From an uncultured Eubacteriales bacterium (GTDB lineage: Bacteria; Bacillota; Clostridia; Oscillospirales; Oscillospiraceae): DNA of 11,228 nt. The DNA lies in assembly GCA_900554705.1 (NCBI GenBank), contig USIH01000063.1, positions 1 through 11,228 of the forward strand, in the 5' to 3' direction. Positions 1-4,939 of the stretch are shown piece by piece (position 1 is the first letter of the stretch; each line of letters starts with the position of its first letter). Made by a program: the position numbers and the translations under genes. The notes under the pieces were generated by a model. The model saw nothing but the letters and a program-made list of their open reading frames with translations, was not told where the DNA came from and did not search any database.

Positions 1-200
1 CGGCCAACGTCCGCCTCATCGGCAAAACGCAGATCGGCTCCGGCCTTGTCACCGTCATGGTGCGCGGCGACGTCGGCGCGGTCAAGGCTGCGGTCGACGC
101 AGGCGCGACGGCTGCAAAGCGCGTGGGCGAGCTGTACGGCTGCCACGTGATCCCCTCTCCCCACGACGACGTCGAGGGCATCCTGCCCACCATCGGCTGA
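1..200 (+). CDS. BMC-H hexameric microcompartment shell protein, partial (5' end outside window)
   Basis: This is the C-terminal 65 residues of a PduA/EutM-type BMC-H shell protein, whose hexamers tile the facets of a bacterial microcompartment. The frame is open from base 3 to the TGA at 198-200. Visible family landmarks are the pore loop QIGSG, the following [15 protein letters not shown] strand-helix and the C-terminal [11 protein letters not shown] segment. It matches the second BMC-H at 485-760 at 60 of 65 residues and about 86% of bases, so the two are recent or co-evolving paralogues. Where PduA/EutM have HVIPRPH, both copies have Ser instead of the edge Arg. The next gene starts 3 bases after the stop, so this is the same operon. 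The missing start and N-terminal 26 or so residues lie upstream. Confidence 0.93.
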   Translation, partial: ANVRLIGKTQIGSGLVTVMVRGDVGAVKAAVDAGATAAKRVGELYGCHVIPSPHDDVEGILPTIG

Positions 201-203
201 CCG

Positions 204-488
204 ATGTATATCGGAGAGGTCGTCGGGACGGTGGTCGCCACCGTGAAGGAACCCAATTTGGAGAACATTCCGCTTCTGGTGGTGCAGCTCATCGAAAAGG
301 GCAAGAAGACAAAAATGATCGTGGCGGCGGACTCTACACGGCAGGCGGGCAGAGGAGACTTTGTCTATATGATCGGATCAAAGGAGGCGGGTCGGATGTT
401 CCGCACGAAGCGGACACCGGCAGACGCCGCCATCGTAGGATTTATTGACACTTATAATATTCAAATCAAATCGGAGGAATCACAATGA
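204..488 (+). CDS. BMC-P (EutN/CcmL) pentameric vertex protein, copy 1
   Basis: This 94-residue protein belongs to the EutN/CcmL family, whose pentamers cap the vertices of BMC shells. It opens with the family-type [17 protein letters not shown] strand, continues with LLVVQLI, and ends in the characteristic [11 protein letters not shown] segment. The length is typical. The central loop is unusually basic (KGKKTK), unlike copy 2 at 757-1044. The ATG lies 3 bases after the upstream stop and I see no good Shine-Dalgarno sequence, so translation is probably coupled to the BMC-H gene. Its TGA overlaps the next ATG (ATGA at 485-488). The last 60 bases are strikingly AT-rich against the GC-rich surroundings. 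Confidence 0.93.
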   Translation: MYIGEVVGTVVATVKEPNLENIPLLVVQLIEKGKKTKMIVAADSTRQAGRGDFVYMIGSKEAGRMFRTKRTPADAAIVGFIDTYNIQIKSEESQ

Positions 489-760
489 AACTGGCACTTG
501 GAATGGTTGAAACGCGCGGCCTGATCGGCTCCATCGAAGCAGCCGACGCCATGGTCAAAGCGGCGGACGTTCATCTCATCGGCAAGGAGCAGATCGGCTC
601 CGGTCTTGTCACCGTTATGGTGCGCGGCGATGTCGGCGCGGTCAAGGCTGCGGTCGACGCGGGCGCGACGGCTGCAAAACGCGTGGGCGAGCTGTACGGC
701 TGCCATGTCATTCCTTCCCCGCATGACGACGTGGAGGGCATCCTCCCGAAGCTGGGATGA
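485..760 (+). CDS. BMC-H hexameric microcompartment shell protein, copy 2
   Basis: This is a complete 91-residue single-domain BMC-H protein of the PduA/EutM type. It shows the start [20 protein letters not shown], the conserved hexamer-edge lysine K25 (PduA K26 equivalent), and the pore loop IGSG at 37-40. The C-terminal [11 protein letters not shown] (74-84) carries S78 where PduA/EutM have the edge Arg. A GGAGG at 473-477 lies 7 bases before the ATG, inside the preceding BMC-P gene. Both ends use ATGA overlaps (485-488 and 757-760), so its translation is coupled to both flanking BMC-P genes. It is near-identical to the partial BMC-H at 1-200. The differences near the pore (Glu35 here, Thr there; His30 here, Arg there) could give mixed hexamers or facets with different pore charge. 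Confidence 0.96.
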   Translation: MKLALGMVETRGLIGSIEAADAMVKAADVHLIGKEQIGSGLVTVMVRGDVGAVKAAVDAGATAAKRVGELYGCHVIPSPHDDVEGILPKLG

Positions 761-1044
761 GACTGGCAAGAGTCGTCGGCAACGTCGTCTCCACCATCAA
801 AGACAAGGGCTTTGCCGGACAGAAGCTGATGATCGTCGACTATCTCGACGAGGACGGAAAGCTGACCGGCAATCAGGCCATCGCCTTTGACGTGGCGGAC
901 GCGGGGATCGGCGATACGGTGATCGTGAATGTCGACGGCGGCGCGGCGGCCATGTTTTTGGGACGGCAGTGCATCGCCGACCTGACGATCTGCGGCGTGA
1001 TCGACCACCTGACCTATGAAGGCGAAATAAGGGAGTATCATTGA
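757..1044 (+). CDS. BMC-P (EutN/CcmL) pentameric vertex protein, copy 2
   Basis: This 95-residue EutN/CcmL-family protein has the typical start [20 protein letters not shown], the [12 protein letters not shown] strand and loop, a central GIGDTVIV strand and a C-terminal [14 protein letters not shown]. It is only distantly similar to copy 1 at 204-488, so it looks like a separate vertex paralogue and not a recent duplicate. It starts by an ATGA overlap with the BMC-H stop. The stop at 1042-1044 is 3 bases before the next ATG. The order BMC-H, BMC-P, BMC-H, BMC-P suggests that a two-gene H-P unit was duplicated, after which the P copies diverged much more than the H copies. Confidence 0.94.
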   Translation: MRLARVVGNVVSTIKDKGFAGQKLMIVDYLDEDGKLTGNQAIAFDVADAGIGDTVIVNVDGGAAAMFLGRQCIADLTICGVIDHLTYEGEIREYH

Positions 1045-1047
1045 CTT

Positions 1048-1800
1048 ATGGACGTGGAAGCAATCAGAAAAGAAGTGGAGCGTCAGGTGCTTGCATACTT
1101 TAACCTGAGCGCCGCCCCCATGCCCCGCGCGGGGCTGGTGACGGGCAGCGATGTCGTGGCGCATCTGGAGCACTCCCTGCTCAACCCCGATACGACGCTG
1201 GAAAAGATCCGGCAGGAGTGCGCCGTTGCGCGCAAATACTCCGTTGCCGCAGTGTGCGTCGCGCCCTACTATGTTCCGGCTGCGCGCGAGGCGCTGCTGG
1301 GCAGCCCCGTTGCGGTCGGTACCGCGATCGGCTTCCCGCACGGCTGTATGTCGCAGGCAGCCAAGTGTGCCGAGCTGCGCGAATGCATGGCAAACGGCGC
1401 GACGGAGATCGACGTTGCGCTCAACGTGCTTGCCGTCAAATCCGGCAGGCTCGACGAGGCGCAGCGGGAGATCGAGGAACTGGTGCGCCTTGCCGCAGGC
1501 AAGGCAAAGCTCAAGGCGGTCTTTGAGCACGCTCTGTATACGCCGGAGGAGAAGCGTGCGGTGCTCACGATGCTGCGCGCAAGCGGCGTCGACTTCGTCA
1601 AGATCCAAAATATGCTCAGCGGCCACGGCGCAAGGGTCGAGGATGTCGCCTTTGCCTATGATATTCTCGGCAGAAACGTCGGCATCAAGATCGACGGCGG
1701 CATCAAAACGCTTGCACAGGCGGAGAGCCTGCTTGCTGCGGGCGCGACGCGTCTGGGTCTGACCGCGACGGCGAAGATCGCCGAGGAAGCGAGAAAATAA
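1048..1800 (+). CDS. Divergent DeoC-family (DERA-like) class I aldolase, BMC-associated
   Basis: This 250-residue TIM-barrel protein is in the deoxyribose-phosphate aldolase family. Residues 1-20 form an N-terminal extension ([18 protein letters not shown]) that looks like an amphipathic encapsulation helix. Catalytic positions are retained: Asp122 in EIDVALN, Schiff-base Lys185 in DFVKIQ and the proton-relay Lys214 in GIKIDGG. Several otherwise near-invariant residues differ from the canonical paralogue next door. IDHTYLKP becomes LEHSLLNP (41-47), KTSTGF becomes KIQNML (185-190), GGVRT becomes GGIKT (217-221), and the GASS phosphate-binding motif becomes GLTA (237-240). The aldolase chemistry is therefore plausible, but the phosphate pocket is remodelled and the substrate may not be deoxyribose-5-phosphate. 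A structural role is also possible. A weak GGGAG at 1031-1035 precedes the ATG. The next aldolase follows after 17 bases. Confidence 0.88.
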   Translation: MDVEAIRKEVERQVLAYFNLSAAPMPRAGLVTGSDVVAHLEHSLLNPDTTLEKIRQECAVARKYSVAAVCVAPYYVPAAREALLGSPVAVGTAIGFPHGCMSQAAKCAELRECMANGATEIDVALNVLAVKSGRLDEAQREIEELVRLAAGKAKLKAVFEHALYTPEEKRAVLTMLRASGVDFVKIQNMLSGHGARVEDVAFAYDILGRNVGIKIDGGIKTLAQAESLLAAGATRLGLTATAKIAEEARK

Positions 1801-1817
1801 TCGGAAAGGAATTTACC

Positions 1818-2648
1818 ATGGATATTAATGAAATCATCCGTCAGGTGACGGAGGAGATCTGTGCAAAATACGGTGCGCAGGCCGACGCGCCCGCAGCCTC
1901 CGGCAGCAACCCTGCCGATATGGCAAAGTATATCGACCATACCTACCTCAAGCCGGAGGCAACGACGGCGGACATTCGCAGAATCTGCGACGAGGCGAAG
2001 AAGTACCACACGGCCAGCGTGTGCGTCAATCCCTCCTATATTCAGTACGTCGCGCAGCAGCTCGAAGGCAGCGGTGTGACGCCCTGCTGCGTCATCGCGT
2101 TCCCCTTGGGCGCCTGCACGCCGGAGGCAAAGGCGTTTGAGGCGGCTGACGCCGCGACGAAGGGTGCGCGCGAGATCGATATGGTCATCAACATCGGCGC
2201 GGTCAAGTCCGGCGACTGGATGCTGGTCAAGCGCGACATCGAGGGCGTTGTAAACGCGGTCAAGGGTCGTGCGCAGGTCAAGGTCATCATCGAATGCTGC
2301 CTGCTGACCGACGAAGAGAAGGTCAAGGCCTGCACCGTGGCAAAGCTGGCGGGGGCGCACTTCGTCAAGACCTCCACGGGCTTCTCCACCGGCGGCGCGA
2401 CCGTCGAGGACGTGCGCCTGATGCGCGAGACCGTCGGCCCCGAGATGGGCGTGAAGGCCTCCGGCGGCGTGCGTACCTACACCGACGCCGTGAATATGAT
2501 CAACGCCGGCGCCAACCGCATTGGCGCAAGCTCCACCGGCAAGATCGTCTCCGGTGTGAAGGAAGACGAGCATAAGTGCGTCAGCTGCGGCAACTGCAAG
2601 AACCATTGCCCGGCGGGCAACGTGGAAATTCGCAAGAAGCTCTACTGA
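1818..2648 (+). CDS. deoC: Deoxyribose-phosphate aldolase (DeoC) with N-terminal targeting helix and C-terminal Fe-S-like cysteine tail
   Basis: DeoC reversibly cleaves 2-deoxyribose-5-phosphate into acetaldehyde and glyceraldehyde-3-phosphate. The 276-residue product carries the full catalytic set: Asp40 in [11 protein letters not shown], Asp121 in EIDMVIN, Schiff-base Lys184 in FVKTSTGF, Lys213 and Arg219 in [10 protein letters not shown], and the phosphate-binding Ser238-Ser239 in RIGASST. Residues 1-19 ([19 protein letters not shown]) form an amphipathic helix resembling that of the preceding aldolase, followed by an Ala/Pro/Ser-rich linker to about residue 33. Together these look like a BMC encapsulation peptide. 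After the barrel, residues 250-276 add a tail with Cys254, 257, 260 and 264 in the ferredoxin spacing CxxCxxCxxxCP, and the protein ends in Tyr. That tail is not part of ordinary DeoC. AAAGGA at 1805-1810 serves the ATG, and tpiA follows after 15 bases. Confidence 0.96.
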   Translation: MDINEIIRQVTEEICAKYGAQADAPAASGSNPADMAKYIDHTYLKPEATTADIRRICDEAKKYHTASVCVNPSYIQYVAQQLEGSGVTPCCVIAFPLGACTPEAKAFEAADAATKGAREIDMVINIGAVKSGDWMLVKRDIEGVVNAVKGRAQVKVIIECCLLTDEEKVKACTVAKLAGAHFVKTSTGFSTGGATVEDVRLMRETVGPEMGVKASGGVRTYTDAVNMINAGANRIGASSTGKIVSGVKEDEHKCVSCGNCKNHCPAGNVEIRKKLY

Positions 2649-2663
2649 TCCGGAGGGAACGCC

Positions 2664-3419
2664 ATGAGAAGACCCATGATCGCGGGCAACTGGAAGATGA
2701 ACAAGACGCCCGCTGAGACGGTCGCCTTGCTGCAACAGCTGAAAACGATCCAGCCGCTGACCAATGTGGAGATCGTTGTGTGTCCGATGACGGTCAGCCT
2801 GTTTGCCGCCGCGCCGCTGCTCAAGGGAACGCAGATCAGCCTCGGCGCGCAGAACGTCCACTTTGAAGACAAGGGTGCATTTACCGGCGAAGCGAACTGC
2901 GCAAGCCTGAAGGAGCTGGGTGTTACCTATGTGATCCTCGGCCATTCCGAGCGCCGCCAGTACTTCGGTGAGACGGACGAGACGGTCAACCGCAAGGTGC
3001 GCAAGGTGCTTGAGAGCGGCCTAAAGCCGATCATCTGCGTCGGCGAAACGCTCACGCAGAAGGAACAGGGCATTACAAACGAGGTCGTCTGCCTGCAAAC
3101 GAAGGCCGCATTGTGCGGCGTTTCCACGGCGCAGATCACCGACTGCGTCATTGCCTATGAGCCGGTCTGGGCGATCGGTACCGGAAAAACGGCCACCGCG
3201 CAGGACGCCAATCGAACCATCGCGGCCATTCGCGGCGCGGTAAAGGAGCTGTTCGGCTACAGCGCGGAGGACGTCCGCATCCTTTACGGCGGCAGCATGA
3301 ATGAGAAAAACGCCGGAGAGCTGATGCGTCAACCGGAGATCGACGGCGGCCTCATCGGCGGCGCGAGTCTTGTGGCTGAAAAGTTCGAAAAAGTCGTTAA
3401 TTACAGCAAAAACGCATAA
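2664..3419 (+). CDS. tpiA: Triosephosphate isomerase
   Basis: This enzyme interconverts glyceraldehyde-3-phosphate and dihydroxyacetone phosphate. All signature residues are present in the 251-residue product: Asn9 and Lys11 in GNWKMNK, His94 in LGHSERR, Glu166 in YEPVWAIGTGKTA (catalytic base plus mobile loop 6), the SMN/YGGS region at 208-212 and GGLIGGASL at 228-236. The length is normal and there is no N-terminal extension, so no encapsulation signal is visible. A GGAGGG at 2652-2657 lies 6 bases before the ATG. As the last gene of the BMC operon it would take up the glyceraldehyde-3-phosphate released by the DeoC aldolase and feed it to glycolysis. I cannot say whether it acts inside the shell or in the cytosol, or whether it is the cell's only TpiA. 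Confidence 0.97.
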   Translation: MRRPMIAGNWKMNKTPAETVALLQQLKTIQPLTNVEIVVCPMTVSLFAAAPLLKGTQISLGAQNVHFEDKGAFTGEANCASLKELGVTYVILGHSERRQYFGETDETVNRKVRKVLESGLKPIICVGETLTQKEQGITNEVVCLQTKAALCGVSTAQITDCVIAYEPVWAIGTGKTATAQDANRTIAAIRGAVKELFGYSAEDVRILYGGSMNEKNAGELMRQPEIDGGLIGGASLVAEKFEKVVNYSKNA

Positions 3420-3464
3420 AAACAGCAGAGGAGGTCACAAGACATGACCTCCTCTGCTGTTTTT
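3418..3464. terminator. Bidirectional intrinsic terminator between convergent operons
   Basis: A perfect 17-bp inverted repeat (3421-3437 with 3445-3461) surrounds a 7-base loop, and A/T pairs extend the stem to 20 bp (3418-3464). A U-run follows the stem on the + strand (TTTTT at 3460-3464) and A residues precede it (AAAAA at 3418-3422), which gives a U-run on the other strand. It lies directly after the tpiA stop, and the - strand operon stops at 3468. It can therefore end the BMC operon and the amidohydrolase operon from opposite sides. Confidence 0.93.
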
Positions 3465-3467
3465 GCG

Positions 3468-3758
3468 CTATAGGAGTGCGCGGTCGGCGTCTGTTAAGGG
3501 CAGAAGACGCTGCGTGCCGTCGCGCCAGATCGCATGGCAGAAATTCTCCTGCCCGTTAAGCTCCGTGAAGTCGCGGAAGATGCAGGGCGGCACCTGCGCG
3601 CGGCTGACGGTTTTGGCCTCCGGATACGTCTGACTCAGGCGGAAAACGTGTTCGCGCGCCGCCCATTTGCGCACAAGATCGAAAAACACGCCCTCTTTGC
3701 TGACCACCCGTATAAAACGGTAGTCGGGACAGAGCGTTGTCGCGTCAAACTGTTTCAC
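3468..3758 (-). CDS. Small hypothetical protein (96 aa), last gene of the amidohydrolase operon
   Basis: I do not recognise this 96-residue protein. It has no signal peptide, no obvious membrane segment and no motif I can name. Cysteines are at positions 10, 59 and 74, and the composition is mixed and soluble-looking, with aromatic residues spread through it. The start is a GTG at 3756-3758 with a strong GGGAGG six bases upstream (3765-3770), which supports it as a real gene. Its 5' end overlaps the 3' end of the YgeY-type hydrolase by 14 bases, so translation is probably coupled. It ends just before the shared terminator. Being co-transcribed with two hydrolases suggests an accessory role in the same pathway, but that is only positional inference. 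Confidence 0.7.
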   Translation of the reverse strand: MKQFDATTLCPDYRFIRVVSKEGVFFDLVRKWAAREHVFRLSQTYPEAKTVSRAQVPPCIFRDFTELNGQENFCHAIWRDGTQRLLPLTDADRALL

Positions 3759-4938
3759 TGCGGGCCTCCCGTGTCATCGCCGTCATAACGGCGGTGTAGT
3801 AGTCGCAGACGGCTGTCAAGTCGTCTAAGGTGATATATTCATCCACCGTGTGCGCCAGTGCCTCGCGCCCGGAGCCGATGCCGATGCAGGGAATGCCGGC
3901 CTCTCCGGCGTAGTGGCTCCCGTTGGTGCAGAAGCTGTAGCCGGTCAGCGCGGGGTGGTACCCCATGCGCCTGATCTCGCGCGCGATCGCCTGCACAAAA
4001 TCGGCGCGTTCCTCCACGCGCCACGCGGGGAAGAAGCGGTCGGCCGCGATCTGCGCGCCGGTGTAGCAGGTCTCCTGTCCGGTTGCGAAGGAGACCTTTG
4101 CGCGAATGCGCGGATCCTCAGCCGCGAGCGTGCGCAGGATCTCTTCCAGCGGGGCAAGGACGCTTTCGCGCGTTTCGCCGACCATCAGACGGCGGTCGAA
4201 GGTCGCGCGGCAGTAATGCGGGACGACGGAGGCGCCGGGGTAGGGCTGCGAGCAAATGTCCGTCAGCTCCAAAATGCCGTCGCCCGCCATGCCTTCCTGA
4301 CGGATCGGCGGCAGTGCGCGCAGCTTTTCGATGATGCGGCAGGCGCTATAGACCGCGTTGACGCCCTTTTCCGGATTGGAACTGTGGCAGGGGACGCCAA
4401 AGGTCTCCAAAACGATCTCCGCCCGCCCGCGCTGGCTGCATTTGAGATTCATTTCCGACGCTTCGCCGATGACGACGAGCGACGGGTGGAGCGCAGCCGA
4501 GACGCGCCGCGCGGCAACGCCCTCGAAGCACTCCTCGTGCACAATGCCGGAGAACCAAAGCTCACCGGAAAAGTCGTCGCCGTGCGCGGCACGAAACCGT
4601 GCGAGCGCGCAGAGCATGGCCGCGTCCGCACCCTTCATATCCGCCGCGCCGCGTCCGTAAATGCGCCCGTCCTCGATCACGCCGCCGAAGGGATCGTGCT
4701 TCCAGTCGGCGCGGTTCTCTGCGGGAACGGTGTCGATATGTCCGTCAAACAGGATGCGCTTTCCGGCGCGCCCGCCTCGAATGCAGCCCAACACATTGCC
4801 GTATTCGTCAAAATACGCCTCGTCAAATCCGTGGCTGCGCATAAAGTCGCGGATCAGCTCCGCAACGCGGCGCTCCCCGCCGGAGTAGCTTTGCGTCTGA
4901 ATGAGCTTTTGGCACAGGCCGATCAGTTCCGTGTCCAT
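3745..4938 (-). CDS. ygeY: M20-family zinc metallohydrolase, YgeY type
   Basis: This 397-residue M20 peptidase/deacylase is close to the YgeY group, often annotated as selenium-metabolism-linked hydrolase and linked in enterobacteria to anaerobic purine or uric acid catabolism. The dinuclear-metal residues are visible: His67 and Asp69 in FDGHIDTVP, bridging Asp100 in GRGAADMKG, the Glu135-Glu136 pair in HEECFEG, Glu159 in VIGEAS and His363 in AHTVDEY. The YgeY-like stretches are QRGRAEI (169-175), HSSNPEKGVNAV (185-196) and YPGASVVPHYCRATFDRRL (233-251). A catalytic function on an amide bond is secure, but the substrate is not. The ATG is one base after the stop of the upstream amidohydrolase, with AGGGGG seven bases upstream, so the two are translationally coupled and probably act in series. 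Confidence 0.9.
   Translation of the reverse strand: MDTELIGLCQKLIQTQSYSGGERRVAELIRDFMRSHGFDEAYFDEYGNVLGCIRGGRAGKRILFDGHIDTVPAENRADWKHDPFGGVIEDGRIYGRGAADMKGADAAMLCALARFRAAHGDDFSGELWFSGIVHEECFEGVAARRVSAALHPSLVVIGEASEMNLKCSQRGRAEIVLETFGVPCHSSNPEKGVNAVYSACRIIEKLRALPPIRQEGMAGDGILELTDICSQPYPGASVVPHYCRATFDRRLMVGETRESVLAPLEEILRTLAAEDPRIRAKVSFATGQETCYTGAQIAADRFFPAWRVEERADFVQAIAREIRRMGYHPALTGYSFCTNGSHYAGEAGIPCIGIGSGREALAHTVDEYITLDDLTAVCDYYTAVMTAMTREARSETV
3765..3770 (-). promoter_or_regulatory. Ribosome-binding site fixing the GTG start of the small hypothetical gene
   Basis: GGGAGG on the - strand lies six bases before the GTG at 3758. It sits inside the 3' end of the upstream hydrolase gene. This is the main sequence evidence that the small overlapping frame is translated. 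Confidence 0.7.
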
Positions 4939-4939
4939 T

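Noticed and set aside
445..458. A perfect TTGACA (445-450) and perfect TATAAT (453-458) inside the first BMC-P gene, suggesting an internal promoter.
   Set aside because: The two boxes are only 2 bases apart, and neither has a partner at 16-18 bases. It is better explained as AT-rich coding and ribosome-binding context.
1..760. The repeated BMC-H sequence as a possible mobile or recombination repeat.
   Set aside because: The identity is confined to the coding frames and differences are mostly at third codon positions, so it is a paralogous gene pair. No insertion-sequence, attachment-site or CRISPR structure was seen anywhere in the window.
571..2945. Long antisense open frames opposite the shell and aldolase genes.
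   Set aside because: They mirror the high-GC codon pattern of real genes on the other strand, with Arg/Ala/His-rich low-complexity products and no ribosome-binding support.
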